A DNA stretch of 64,000 bases, taken from assembly GCF_003065485.1 (NCBI RefSeq), contig NZ_CP026951.1:186001-250000 (forward strand). The letters run 5' to 3'. Both the position numbers and the translations under genes were made by a program. Below are positions 8,223 to 17,349 of the stretch, one piece after another. Origin of the DNA: Salinibacterium hongtaonis. GTDB taxonomy: Bacteria > Actinomycetota > Actinomycetes > Actinomycetales > Microbacteriaceae. Below the pieces are notes generated by a model. It was not told the origin of the DNA and searched no databases. It saw nothing but the letters and a program-made list of their open reading frames with translations. Within the stretch, counting starts at the first letter, position 1. Each line of letters begins with the position of its first letter.

Positions 8223-10750
8223 TGCCGCGGCGCGAACGCCTGTGCCGACCCCGTCACAGGATGGGGCACGGGGTGGTCGCGCTCAAGCGCGGCACCCTCG
8301 ATGTCCACATTGGGCAGAATCTTGTCGAGCCAGCGCGGCAGCCACCAGGCCGACTTGCCGAGCAGGTGCATGAGCGCGGGCATCAGCAGCATGCGCACGA
8401 CGAACGCGTCGAGCAGCACTCCGAAGGCCAGGCCGAATCCGATCGAGCGGATGATGGTGGACTCCGAGAAGATGAACCCACCGAACACGGCGATCATGAT
8501 GAGCGCTGCGGCGGTCACGACGGACCGCCCGGCTCTGAACCCCTGCGCCACCGCGAGGCGCGCGTTGGATCCGTGAATGTAGGCCTCGCGCATCCCTGAT
8601 GCCAAGAAGAGTTGGTAGTCCATCGCCAACCCGAACAGGATGCCCACCAGAATCACCGGCAAGAAGCTCAGGATCGGCCCCGTGCTGTGGATGCCGATGA
8701 GGCTGGCTCCCCAGCCGAACTGGAACACGGCGACGATGAGCCCGTAGGTGGCGAACAGCGAGAGCACGAACCCGCCCGTGGCGATGAGCGGCACGAGCAG
8801 GGAGCGGAAGACGACGATCATGATGAGAAGCGACAGGCCAACGACCACCGCGAGGTAACTGGGCAGCACATCGTTGAGGCTCTGTGAGATGTCGATGTTG
8901 ATGGCGGCCTGCCCGGCAACGCCGAGAGTGATGTTGTCGTCAATGGCTGGCAGGGCGCGGATCTCCTGCACGAGTTCTTCTGTTGACTCGCTGTTGGGCC
9001 CCTCGGCCGGCAACACCTGGAACGCCAGGAGAGTGTTGTCGTCTGATGTGGCGATCGGGGCGACGGCGACCACATCATCCAGGTCCGCCAGGGTCTCGGC
9101 GATTTGCACTTGCGTTGCGAGCAGGTCGTCGTCGTCAACACCGCCGTCGACCGTAGCGGTGACGAGCATGGGGCCGTTGGCTCCGGCACCGAACTCCTCC
9201 TCCACGGCTTGGAAGGCGCGGTAGCTGGTGGAGTCGGCCGGTTCGCTCGACCCGTCGGGCAGCCCGAGCCGCATCGAGAGGGCAGGGATTGCGATGATGA
9301 GCAGCACGATGATGCTCGCCAGCACGGTGATGATCGACCGCACGGTCGACATCGGCCGCACCTCCTTCTCGACCACGGGCTTGCCGATCGTGTCGCGCGT
9401 CTTGCGGCGCAGCAGGCGCTCACCGACGAGGCCCAGGATGGCGGGGGCCAGGGTGATGGCGATGAGCACGGCGACCGCAACACACACGGCGCCGACCGTT
9501 CCCATCAGGCCAAGGAACGGCACACCGGTCACATTCAGCGCGAGCAATGCAACGACAACGGTCGCCCCGGCGAACACGACGGCGGTGCCCGAAGTCCCTG
9601 TAGCGAGCCCGATGGATTCGCGGGTCGGCACACCGGCGAGCAGCTGCTTGCGGTGGCGGTTCACGATAAACAGGGAGTAGTCGATGCCTACCGCGAGGCC
9701 GAGCATGACGCCGAGCACGGGGGTGACGGATGCCATGTCGACGACACCGGAGAACGCGAGGGATGCGGTCACACCGACGCCGACGCCGACGAGTGCGGTA
9801 ACGATCGGCAGGGATGCCGCAACAAGCGACCCGAGCATGACGATAAGAACCACGGCGGCAAAGAGAAGGCCGATGACCTCGCCGATGCCGAAGATCTGGG
9901 GAACGCCCTGGGCAATATCGGTGCCGAATGACACCTCGGCGCCATCGACGGGGGTCTCCTCGAAGTGGTCGATAACCGCCTGCTTGGTCTCCTCGGAGAG
10001 CTCGAGGCGGGGGTCGACGAACGAGACGTTGACGATTGCGGTGGAGCCGTCTTGGGAGACGGTGCCGATGCCATCGGCGAGAGAGAGCAGCTTTGTGCCG
10101 AGTTCGAGGGATTCGACGCCGGCCTCAAGTTCGGCGCGGGAGGCATCCAGGGTCGCCTGCTGCTCGGCAATGGCGGCTTTCTGTGCGTCGAGCTGAGCCT
10201 GCTCGGCTTCGATCTGCTGCAGAATGGCAGCACCGGCCTGGCCCGCCGCTTCGGCCTGGGCGCGGGCGGCATCCACCTGCTGCTGGGCCTGGGTGAGCTG
10301 CTGCGCTCCGGCATCGAGCTGGGCCTGACCGGCATCGAGCTGAGCGCGGCCAGCGGCGATCTCCGCTTCGCCGGAGGCGAGCTGCTGCTGCTGCTCAGCC
10401 CGCTGCTGTTCCGCGCCAAAGGGGTCGACGACCGCGGCGACGCCGTCGATGTCGGCCGCGCTTTCGGCGAGCTCCGAAATCTCTTGCTTCTGCTGCTCAG
10501 TAAAGGGGGTGCCATCGTCGGTGCGATAGACCACGGTGCCGGTGCCGCCAGCGGTGTCAGGCAGCTTCTCGGCGAGCTGGTCTGTCACAGCTCCGGATGC
10601 GGTGCCGGGGATGTCGAAGCTGTTGGAGAGGGAGCCGGCGAGGGCCAAGAATGCGCCGACCGAAATGCCGAGGATCACGAGCCAGCTGATGATCACAAGC
10701 CAGGCGCGCCGCGCAGAAAATAGACCCAAACGGTACAAAGCGCTAGCCAT
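8219..10750 (-). CDS. MMPL/RND-family membrane transporter
   Basis: Proton-driven RND-type exporter or lipid transporter in the cytoplasmic membrane; substrate unknown. The 843 residues show two halves, each with one membrane segment, an external domain and a cluster of five segments: GVGVGVTASLAFSGVVDMAS and GLAVGIDYSLFIVNRHR in the first, ILVGILFGLAMDYQLFLASGMREA in the second. Between about residues 110 and 215 lies an Ala/Gln/Glu-rich helical repeat (QLDAGQAQLDAGAQQL), probably a coiled-coil hairpin in the first external domain. A strong GGGGAGAA ribosome site precedes the ATG at 10750. It is divergent from the broken phosphatase gene. Confidence 0.93.
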   Translation of the reverse strand: MASALYRLGLFSARRAWLVIISWLVILGISVGAFLALAGSLSNSFDIPGTASGAVTDQLAEKLPDTAGGTGTVVYRTDDGTPFTEQQKQEISELAESAADIDGVAAVVDPFGAEQQRAEQQQQLASGEAEIAAGRAQLDAGQAQLDAGAQQLTQAQQQVDAARAQAEAAGQAGAAILQQIEAEQAQLDAQKAAIAEQQATLDASRAELEAGVESLELGTKLLSLADGIGTVSQDGSTAIVNVSFVDPRLELSEETKQAVIDHFEETPVDGAEVSFGTDIAQGVPQIFGIGEVIGLLFAAVVLIVMLGSLVAASLPIVTALVGVGVGVTASLAFSGVVDMASVTPVLGVMLGLAVGIDYSLFIVNRHRKQLLAGVPTRESIGLATGTSGTAVVFAGATVVVALLALNVTGVPFLGLMGTVGAVCVAVAVLIAITLAPAILGLVGERLLRRKTRDTIGKPVVEKEVRPMSTVRSIITVLASIIVLLIIAIPALSMRLGLPDGSSEPADSTSYRAFQAVEEEFGAGANGPMLVTATVDGGVDDDDLLATQVQIAETLADLDDVVAVAPIATSDDNTLLAFQVLPAEGPNSESTEELVQEIRALPAIDDNITLGVAGQAAINIDISQSLNDVLPSYLAVVVGLSLLIMIVVFRSLLVPLIATGGFVLSLFATYGLIVAVFQFGWGASLIGIHSTGPILSFLPVILVGILFGLAMDYQLFLASGMREAYIHGSNARLAVAQGFRAGRSVVTAAALIMIAVFGGFIFSESTIIRSIGFGLAFGVLLDAFVVRMLLMPALMHLLGKSAWWLPRWLDKILPNVDIEGAALERDHPVPHPVTGSAQAFAPRQ

Positions 10751-10832
10751 GATTTTCTCCCCTGTGAAGCATTCAGCTTACGCAGTGAAATCTGCATGAA
10801 TGCCGCTACTTGAGCGGTGGAAGGATGGCGAT

Positions 10833-11674
10833 ATGACCTCCGCAGACCTGCCCGCTGGGCCACCGCATCCTGATGCGCTCCTCTCTATTGCCGTCGACAT
10901 CGCGCTGAGAGCGGGTGAGATCGCGAAGACCCGTCGCCGGGAGGGGGTCGCGGTCGCCGCGAGCAAGTCGTCGGCGGTGGATGTTGTGACGTTCGCCGAT
11001 CGTGAGGTCGAGGCATTTATTCGCGACGAGATTGCGCAGGCGCGCCCCGACGACGGGTTCTTTGGCGAGGAGAGTGACGCCGCCGCATCGAGCAGCGGGC
11101 TCACCTGGGTCGTGGACCCCATCGACGGCACCGTCAACTATTTGTATGGCATCCCGAATTACGCGGTGAGCATTGCCGTAGTGGAGGGGGAGCCGAACCC
11201 GCTCACGTGGAAGGCGCTCGCCGGCGTGGTCGTGAGCCCGGAATCGGGCGAGGTTTTCACCGCAACGACCGGGGCGGGGCCAGGCTGAATGGCGAAGAGA
11301 TCCGGGCAAATAGGGGAGTGCAGCCCGACCGTGCACTCGTGGGAACGGGGTTCGGCTATGACTCAGAGGTGCGATTGCGGCAGGTGCGGATGCTCGAACC
11401 ACTATTGAGAGAGGTACGCGATATCCGCAGGATGGGCGCCGCCTCGCTCGACCTATGCTCCGTAGCCTGCGGGCGACTCGATGCCTACTTCGAGAGAGGC
11501 CTCCAACCCTGGGATCACGCGGCGGGAGCTCTCATCGCGAGGGAGTCGGGAGCGAGGGTTGTGGGCATGAATGGGGCGGCGGCATCCGCCCAGATGACCA
11601 TCGCCGGGGATGAGCTCCTCACTAACTACCTTGAGAGATACCTGTTAAAGCACGACCTCAGCTGGGAGGTTTGA
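10833..11674 (+). pseudogene. Inositol monophosphatase family gene with a single frameshift
   Basis: Encodes a Mg-dependent sugar or inositol phosphatase (IMPase/HisN type), split by one frameshift. The first frame (from the ATG at 10833) carries the metal site GFFGEES and WVVDPIDGTVNYLYG and stops at 11288. The second frame picks up immediately with GGARLNGEEIRANRG, continues through RRMGAASLDLCSVACGRLDAYFE and GLQPWDHAAGALIARESG, and stops at 11674. The break lies in the G-rich run at 11271-11279; one extra G would restore about 280 residues. All catalytic motifs survive, so this is either a recent mutation or a base-calling error in a homopolymer. Confidence 0.85.
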
Positions 11675-11697
11675 GAGGTCTGGGGTAGCCTCATTTA

Positions 11698-11719
11698 GTC
11701 CCCTTGGGGACCTTTCTTG
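11698..11719 (+). terminator. Possible terminator after the phosphatase gene
   Basis: GTCCCC and GGGGAC are separated by only TT (the real loop must be larger) and followed by CTTTCTTGT. It lies 24 bp after the stop codon. Confidence 0.4.
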
Positions 11720-11739
11720 TATGTGTCATTACCTAGTCG

Positions 11740-11766
11740 GACCAGTCAGCCCGAACTGAGCTGGTC
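11740..11766 (+). promoter_or_regulatory. Leader hairpin upstream of the first M23 gene
   Basis: GACCAG and TCAG at the left pair with CTGA and CTGGTC at the right, with one bulged G and the loop CCCGAA. It ends 25 bp before the short upstream ORF. I looked here for the cyclic-di-AMP riboswitch often found before actinobacterial cell-wall hydrolases and did not recognise its conserved core. Confidence 0.45.
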
Positions 11767-11791
11767 ATTTGTGTTGTAGGAGTTCTTTCAA

Positions 11792-11839
11792 ATGTCCCGA
11801 ATGCTTGCCCTTGCCTGCGTAAACTCGGTTGCCGCCTAG
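11792..11839 (+). CDS. Short upstream ORF (15 codons) overlapping the M23 start
   Basis: ATG at 11792 is preceded by GTAGGAGTTCTTTCAA, a ribosome site much like the one in front of the paralogue at 13081 (GTAGGAGCCCAACG). It encodes MSRMLALACVNSVAA and stops at TAG 11837-11839, whose last base is the first base of the M23 GTG. The TAGTG overlap is a classic translational-coupling arrangement. An alternative reading is that the M23 gene once began here and a frameshift separated the start; the N-terminus in the other frame does not resemble its paralogue, so both remain open. Confidence 0.5.
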   Translation: MSRMLALACVNSVAA

Positions 11840-12942
11840 TGGCGCCATCGAAGCACTCGCACCGGGCGATAGGTCGCTCGGGGCGCCGCACCACAACTAG
11901 CCCAATTGCTTCTAGCTCGACGTCTTCGGTCACAGAGCTCGCAGATTCGACGCTGATCGGCACTGTTTCTTCCTTCGACGAGCTGCTGGCGATCGGATCG
12001 TCGCACATCGTCGCAGAGATGCCAACGGCCGAGACGGTAGTTCCCGCTCCCGCCGCAACCGCGCCGCTCCGTCGCGACCGCAGCCGGGCAGACAAGATCG
12101 TCACTCCTGCGAAGGCTGCCAGGGCTCCCCGAACCTCAAAGGCACGCAAGCCTTCCAAGACCGCTGTTCCGGCACTGGTGGCACTGCGTCGGCCGGCCGC
12201 CGCCCCCCGCAAGTCGACCCTGCGCTCCATCATCAGCGTGACCGCCATGGCGGGCGTCTTCGCCATTCTCGTCTCGACTACGACTCCGGCGACCGCGTTC
12301 TACTCGCCAGAGCAGATCGAAGCTCAGTCCCAGGGGCTCGCATCGGGTTCGACCGCCTCGCTCGCCACGGTAGAGCCGCAGAAGGTCACGGTCAACGCCG
12401 CGGCAGCGACGGCCGCAGCCGCGGGCGACGCTGTTGCTCGCGACTCCTATGAGGCCAAGGCTGTTCGTCAGCAGATCACCACGCTGCGCGGTAACGCCAA
12501 CTTCGACTACACGAACAACCCCTTCGGCAGCGTGCAGTGGCCGTTCCCCGGCACCGTGCCCATCAGCTCGGGCTTCGGCTCGCGCAATGTGTGCTCCTAC
12601 TGCTCCAGCTACCACCTCGGCGTTGACTTCACCCCGGGCTCCGGTGTGCCGATCCAGTCGGTCGCCGATGGCGTCGTGAGCCAGGTCAACATCTCCGGTG
12701 GCGGCCTCGGAAACAACGTCATGATCGACCACGTGATCAACGGACAGCGCGTTCAGAGCGTTTACGCCCACATGCAGTGGGGTTCGATCCAGGTCGCGGT
12801 AGGCCAGCAGGTCAGTGTAGGAACCACGATCGGCGCGGTCGGCAGCACGGGCAACTCAACGGGCGCCCACCTGCACCTCGAAATCCACCTCGATGGAACT
12901 CCGGTCGACCCCTACGCGTGGCTCAAGGCAAACGCTAACTAG
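11839..12942 (+). CDS. M23 family metallopeptidase (first of a tandem pair)
   Basis: Zinc endopeptidase that probably cleaves peptidoglycan cross-bridges outside the membrane. About 130 residues of Thr/Ala/Arg-rich sequence precede one membrane segment (IISVTAMAGVFAILVSTTTP), then a linker, then a LytM domain at about 230-367 with zinc ligands in YHLGVDF (HxxxD) and AHLHLEIH (HxH). The C-terminus, DPYAWLKANAN, is shared with the next gene. The start is a GTG overlapping the upstream ORF's stop; no independent ribosome site precedes it, so translation probably depends on that ORF. Confidence 0.9.
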   Translation: MAPSKHSHRAIGRSGRRTTTSPIASSSTSSVTELADSTLIGTVSSFDELLAIGSSHIVAEMPTAETVVPAPAATAPLRRDRSRADKIVTPAKAARAPRTSKARKPSKTAVPALVALRRPAAAPRKSTLRSIISVTAMAGVFAILVSTTTPATAFYSPEQIEAQSQGLASGSTASLATVEPQKVTVNAAAATAAAAGDAVARDSYEAKAVRQQITTLRGNANFDYTNNPFGSVQWPFPGTVPISSGFGSRNVCSYCSSYHLGVDFTPGSGVPIQSVADGVVSQVNISGGGLGNNVMIDHVINGQRVQSVYAHMQWGSIQVAVGQQVSVGTTIGAVGSTGNSTGAHLHLEIHLDGTPVDPYAWLKANAN

Positions 12943-12948
12943 CGAAAC

Positions 12949-12964
12949 ACCCCCAGAAGGGGGT
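12949..12964 (+). terminator. Short hairpin after the first M23 gene
   Basis: ACCCCC and GGGGGT pair around AGAA just after the stop codon; the following T-run is weak, so termination may be partial. Confidence 0.45.
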
Positions 12965-13080
12965 TCCTGGTAGGCTCTCCGCTGCATTAGTGTTTATGAA
13001 TCCGTTACAAACCATCCGGTTGAGCGGAATCTTTGTACTGCAGAACGCCGTCCCGAGGCGCTGCGTGTAGGAGCCCAACG

Positions 13081-14118
13081 ATGACCCGAGCCGATAACGG
13101 CAGTCCGCAGACTGCCTCGTTCGGAGCTGCGCCCACCGGTGCGGCAGGATCGGTTCCTCTTACCCGCCGCCAGATGCGCGAGCAGGAACGCGCAGGCGCT
13201 GACCGCATCGCGGGCGCTGACCGCATCGCAGGCGCTGACCGGATGCCGCAGGCGCCCGTAACGCGCAGCACCCCGCTTGTCGTTCCGCCCGTGCCGCAAG
13301 CCATTGTGCGCGCAACGACCGCGTCCTCACCGCTTGTGGCGGCATCCGCCCCGGCAGATGCCGCGACCAAGCGTCGTCGCCGTGTGCGAGTTCGGCGCCC
13401 TCAGAGCTTCATGCGCTCGGCCATGAGCATGGCCGCAATGCTCGGCGTCGGCGCGATTCTCGTCTCAACCACCATCCCCGGTGGCGCGCTTATGGCCGGT
13501 GATTCCGCAGAGGCCTCTCAGAGCCTGGGTGCTCTCGCCGACATCAACGCCGATGTGCAGTCGCTCGGCATCCTTGCTGGCGCCCCCATTGCTGAGGCCG
13601 TGCGAGACAGCTACACGGCCAAGGCCTACGTCAAGCCGGTTCCTGTGCGCGGCTCGGCCACGGCAGGCAACCCCAACTTCAGCTACACGAACAACCCGGG
13701 CGGCAGCATCCAGTGGCCGTTCCCCAGCCCAGCGCCGATCACGTATGGCTTCGGCCCGCGCTCGGCATGTTCGTTCTGCTCCACCTACCACCTTGGTGTC
13801 GACTTCACGCCCGGCTCCGGTGTTCCGATCCAGGCCATCACCGACGGGGTCGTGAGCAAGGTCGTCGTCAGCGACAACAGCCTCGGCAACTACGTCGTCA
13901 TCGATCACGTCGTCAACGGGCAGCGCATCCAGAGCGCTTATGCGCACATGCAGTGGGGATCGATCCAGGTCGCCGTTGGCCAGCAGGTCACCGTTGGCAC
14001 GATTGTCGGCCTCGTCGGCAGTACTGGGGCATCGACCGGCGCCCACCTGCACCTCGAGATCCACGCTGATGGCACGCCCATCGATCCGTTCGCCTGGCTC
14101 AAGGCCAACGCGAACTAG
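13081..14118 (+). CDS. M23 family metallopeptidase (second of a tandem pair)
   Basis: Paralogue of the preceding gene. About 100 residues of N-terminal extension include a short repeat of GADRIA (encoded by a 15-bp tandem repeat at about 13196-13245), then one membrane segment (MSMAAMLGVGAILVSTTIPG), then the LytM domain with YHLGVDF and AHLHLEIH. The domain is nearly identical to that of its neighbour over about 130 residues, while the N-terminal parts differ, pointing to tandem duplication followed by divergence. ATG 13081 was chosen because GTAGGAG lies 7-13 bases upstream; an earlier in-frame start at 13033 lacks one. Confidence 0.92.
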   Translation: MTRADNGSPQTASFGAAPTGAAGSVPLTRRQMREQERAGADRIAGADRIAGADRMPQAPVTRSTPLVVPPVPQAIVRATTASSPLVAASAPADAATKRRRRVRVRRPQSFMRSAMSMAAMLGVGAILVSTTIPGGALMAGDSAEASQSLGALADINADVQSLGILAGAPIAEAVRDSYTAKAYVKPVPVRGSATAGNPNFSYTNNPGGSIQWPFPSPAPITYGFGPRSACSFCSTYHLGVDFTPGSGVPIQAITDGVVSKVVVSDNSLGNYVVIDHVVNGQRIQSAYAHMQWGSIQVAVGQQVTVGTIVGLVGSTGASTGAHLHLEIHADGTPIDPFAWLKANAN

Positions 14119-14190
14119 GTCACCGAGCTCGCGCCTGCTGCGCTCGACTCGCGCCGCGCGCGACTCAGCGGCGCGACTGCCGCCGAAACC

Positions 14191-15885
14191 TCAGCGGGCG
14201 AGCCAGACCGTGGTGTCGCCGGGCAGCGAATTCTCGCCCAGCGGGCCAGAGGCCAGCAGCACATCGCCAGCGGGCAGAACAACGGCATCTCCCGTGGTGT
14301 TGGCAACGACTGTGATGCCGTCCGTTGCAAACCCGAGAACGCCCTCCGGCAAGCCATCTACCCATTCGAGGGTGGAGTTGCCGAGGCCCCGCTCGGCGCG
14401 CAGGCGAAGCGCGAGGCGGTAGAGCTCAAGCGTGGATTCGGGGTCGCCGCGCTCGGTGTCGCGCGCGAAGGCTCCCCAGCCCGCAGGCTGCGGCAGCCAG
14501 CTCTCGCCCGTGGTGCTGAATCCGAAGGCGGGGGCATCCGCTGTCCATGGGAGCGGAACGCGGCAACCGTCACGGCCATACCGCTCGCCGTTCGTGCGGA
14601 ACCACGTGGGGTCCTGGCGAGCATCGTCGGGCAGGTCCACGGCCTCAGGCAGGCCGAGTTCCTCGCCCTGGTAGATGTAGGCGCTGCCGGGCAGCGCGAG
14701 CATGAGAGCCGTGGCGGCGCGAGCGCGGCGTAGGCCAACGACGGGATCGGGCAGACCCTCGGTGAGCGGGCCGATGCCGTGGCCCTGCAGGTTCTCGGCC
14801 GTGAGGGCGAGTCGGCTGGCGTGGCGAACGACGTCGTGGTTGCTCAGAACCCAGGTGCTGGGGGCTCCGACGGCACCGAATGCGGTGATCGACTCGTCGA
14901 TTACCCGGCGCAGAGCAGCGGCATCCCAGGTGGTGCCCAGGTAGGCGAAGTTGAAGGCCTGGTGCATCTCGTCCGGGCGCACCCAGTGGGCGATGCGGCT
15001 GAGCGGGTCCACCCACGCCTCGGCGGCAAGCACACGGTCGCCCTCATAGGTGTCGAGCAGCAGACGCCACTCGCGATAGATCTCATGCACGCCCTCCTGC
15101 CCCCAGTAGGGAGCAAGTTCCACGAGCTCGGGCTCGACGCCCGGCTCAAGCGGCACGCCGCCCATGCTGCCGGCCTCGGCGGGAGGGGTCCAGTCGGGCA
15201 GGCCGTCGGCCTTGACGAGGCCGTGAGCAACGTCGACGCGAAAGCCGTCGATGCCGCGGTCGAGCCAGAAGCGCAGAACGTCGAGAAACTGTTCGCGCAC
15301 CCACGTGCTGCTCCAGTTGAAGTCGGGCTGCGAGGAGTCGAAGATGTGCAGGTACCAGGGGCCAGGGGTTCCGTCAGCCTCGGTGATGCGGGTCCATGCG
15401 GGTCCACCAAAGACGGACTGCCAGTTGTTGGGCGGTAGCTCGCCGTTCTCGCCGCGCCCCTCCCGGAACATGTAGTGGTCGCGCTCCTCAGAGCCGGGGC
15501 CAGCCGCAAGGGCCTGCTGAAACCACGGATGCTGGTCTGACGAGTGGTTGGGCACCAGGTCGCCGATAACCCGGATGCCGAGCTCATGCGCCTTGGCGAG
15601 CATCCGGTCGAAGTCGGCGAGGGTGCCGAAGAGTGGGTCGACGTCGCAGTAGTCGGAGACGTCGTAGCCGGCGTCTTTTTGCGGTGATGTGTAGAACGGC
15701 GACAGCCAGATTGCGTCGACTCCGAGTTCGGCGAGCGAGTCGAGGCGCTCGGTGATTCCGGGGAGGTCGCCGATGCCGTCGCCCGATGCGTCGGCGAATG
15801 ACCGCGGGTAGATCTGGTAGATCACGGCGGAGCGCCACCACTCCGGGGCGGGGGTGCGGTTGTCATCGGCAGTGTCAGGACGCAT
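14191..15885 (-). CDS. Alpha-glucosidase, glycoside hydrolase family 13
   Basis: Cytosolic enzyme releasing glucose from maltose, isomaltose or related alpha-glucosides. The 564 residues show the GH13 regions in order: WWRSAVIYQIYPRSFAD at the N-terminus, DLVPNHSS (about 109-116), GFRVDVAH with nucleophile Asp 218, AAEAW with acid/base Glu 289, and LSNHD with Asp 351. It is divergent from malE, and two LacI-type operators lie between, so it probably hydrolyses the sugar imported by MalEFG. TAGTCT lies 7 bases before the ATG on the minus strand, suggesting a leaderless message. Confidence 0.94.
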   Translation of the reverse strand: MRPDTADDNRTPAPEWWRSAVIYQIYPRSFADASGDGIGDLPGITERLDSLAELGVDAIWLSPFYTSPQKDAGYDVSDYCDVDPLFGTLADFDRMLAKAHELGIRVIGDLVPNHSSDQHPWFQQALAAGPGSEERDHYMFREGRGENGELPPNNWQSVFGGPAWTRITEADGTPGPWYLHIFDSSQPDFNWSSTWVREQFLDVLRFWLDRGIDGFRVDVAHGLVKADGLPDWTPPAEAGSMGGVPLEPGVEPELVELAPYWGQEGVHEIYREWRLLLDTYEGDRVLAAEAWVDPLSRIAHWVRPDEMHQAFNFAYLGTTWDAAALRRVIDESITAFGAVGAPSTWVLSNHDVVRHASRLALTAENLQGHGIGPLTEGLPDPVVGLRRARAATALMLALPGSAYIYQGEELGLPEAVDLPDDARQDPTWFRTNGERYGRDGCRVPLPWTADAPAFGFSTTGESWLPQPAGWGAFARDTERGDPESTLELYRLALRLRAERGLGNSTLEWVDGLPEGVLGFATDGITVVANTTGDAVVLPAGDVLLASGPLGENSLPGDTTVWLAR

Positions 15886-15916
15886 GGGCGACAGACTAAC
15901 TGACCCGGCTGGATTG

Positions 15917-15930
15917 TGAAAGCGCTTGCA
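15917..15930. promoter_or_regulatory. LacI-family operator, site 1
   Basis: TGAAAGCGCTTGCA is a near-perfect palindrome with the central GC pair typical of LacI/CcpA-type operators. It lies 32 bp upstream of the alpha-glucosidase start. Confidence 0.75.
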
Positions 15931-15991
15931 TCATTGCGATTTGGGAACGGATCTTGTTCATTATTGGCAAATGAACATTGATGGGTGACAA

Positions 15992-16005
15992 TGAAAGCGT
16001 TTGCA
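15992..16005. promoter_or_regulatory. LacI-family operator, site 2
   Basis: TGAAAGCGTTTGCA differs from site 1 at one position. The two sites are 75 bp apart centre to centre, about seven helical turns, which would allow looping; this one is 112 bp upstream of the malE start. Confidence 0.75.
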
Positions 16006-16117
16006 GTCTCCTGCAAGTTCACACATCACAACGAAAGCCCGCACAGCACGCTGGCACCTCACCCCACGGTGGGCTCGGTCAGCAGCGCGGCGATCACACA
16101 CAGGAAAGGTGACACCA

Positions 16118-17329
16118 ATGACGGTGAAATCGCGCAGCATCCTCGCGGCCGGGGCAATCGCCACGACTGCCGTTCTCGGCCTCGTGGGCTGCTCGGGTGG
16201 CTCAGGCGCCGACGACAGCGGCGACACGACCAAGCTCACCGTGTGGGTTGACGCCGAGCGCGTCGACGCGCTCAAGGGCGTCGCGGCCTCCTACAAGGAG
16301 AAGACCGGCATCACCGTGGATCTCGTATCCAAGGCCAACGCCGACATCAAGGACGACTTCACACAGCAGGCTCCGACCGGCAAGGGCCCCGACATCGTCA
16401 TGGGCGCCCACGACTGGCTGGGCGAGCTTGTGAGCAACGGCATCGTTGCCCCCATCGAGCTGGCCGACAAGCAGGACGAGTTTCTCGAGGTTGCCTACGA
16501 GGCCGCAACGTATGAAGGCCAGCAGTACCTGCTGCCCTACGGAGTCGAGAACATCGCGCTTCTCCGCAACGCCGATCTCGTGCCTAACCCCGTCGCCACC
16601 TACGACCAGATGATCGCCGCTGGCACCTTCGTCGTTGAGTCCGACGGCCAGGGCCTCGCTAACCCGTACCACCTCTACCCGTTCCAGACCTCGTTCGGTG
16701 CTCCCGTCTTCGGCAGCGACGATGAGGGATACGACACGAGCGACCTGCAGATCGGCAGCGACGGCGGATACGCATTCGCCGACTGGCTTGCAACTCAGGG
16801 CAAGAACGGCACGGGAGTAATCGACACCGAGCTCACGGGTGACATCGCCAAGGAGCAGTTCACGAGCGGCGCGGCAGCCTTCTGGCTCACGGGCCCGTGG
16901 AACGTCGGTGCGGCCATGGAGGCGGGCATCAACGTTGCCGTCGACGTGATCCCCACGCCGGGCCCCGAGGCCGCCCAGCCTTTCGCTGGTGTTAAGGGAT
17001 TCCTGCTGAACGAGCAGAGCAAGAACAAGGTCGCTGCTAACGACTTCCTCGTTAACTACCTCGGTACCGTTGAGGTTCAGAACGCGCTGTTCGACTCGGG
17101 CAACGTGCTCCCCGCCCTCACCGAATCGGCCGAATACGCCTCCTCTGACCCGATCGTCGCGGGCTTCCGTGCCGTCGGCGCCGAGGCCGTCCCGATGCCC
17201 GCCAGCCCCGCAATGGGTGCCGTGTGGGAGTTCTGGGGCCAGGCAGAGGGTGCAATCCTCAACGGTGACGACCCCACGACCACGTGGGAGAAGCTCGTCG
17301 CCGACATCCAGGCAGCTCTCGACAAGTAG
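16118..17329 (+). CDS. malE: Maltose/maltodextrin ABC transporter substrate-binding lipoprotein
   Basis: Captures maltose-type sugars outside the membrane for MalFG. The start at 16118 follows AGGAAAGG and gives a lipoprotein signal peptide with lipobox LGLVGCSGG (Cys about 25). The remaining 375 residues match MalE-type family 1 binding proteins: DIVMGAHDWLGELVSNG, YLLPYGVENIALLRN, AAAFWLTGPWN and a C-terminal AMGAVWEFWGQAEGAIL segment. It is the first gene of malEFG and divergent from the alpha-glucosidase. Confidence 0.93.
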   Translation: MTVKSRSILAAGAIATTAVLGLVGCSGGSGADDSGDTTKLTVWVDAERVDALKGVAASYKEKTGITVDLVSKANADIKDDFTQQAPTGKGPDIVMGAHDWLGELVSNGIVAPIELADKQDEFLEVAYEAATYEGQQYLLPYGVENIALLRNADLVPNPVATYDQMIAAGTFVVESDGQGLANPYHLYPFQTSFGAPVFGSDDEGYDTSDLQIGSDGGYAFADWLATQGKNGTGVIDTELTGDIAKEQFTSGAAAFWLTGPWNVGAAMEAGINVAVDVIPTPGPEAAQPFAGVKGFLLNEQSKNKVAANDFLVNYLGTVEVQNALFDSGNVLPALTESAEYASSDPIVAGFRAVGAEAVPMPASPAMGAVWEFWGQAEGAILNGDDPTTTWEKLVADIQAALDK

Positions 17330-17349
17330 TCGCTGAGACAGATAGACAC

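Noticed and set aside
11675-11791. Possible cyclic-di-AMP riboswitch before the M23 genes
   Set aside because: Known for actinobacterial cell-wall hydrolases, but I could not find its conserved core here or in 12943-13080; only a simple hairpin is present.
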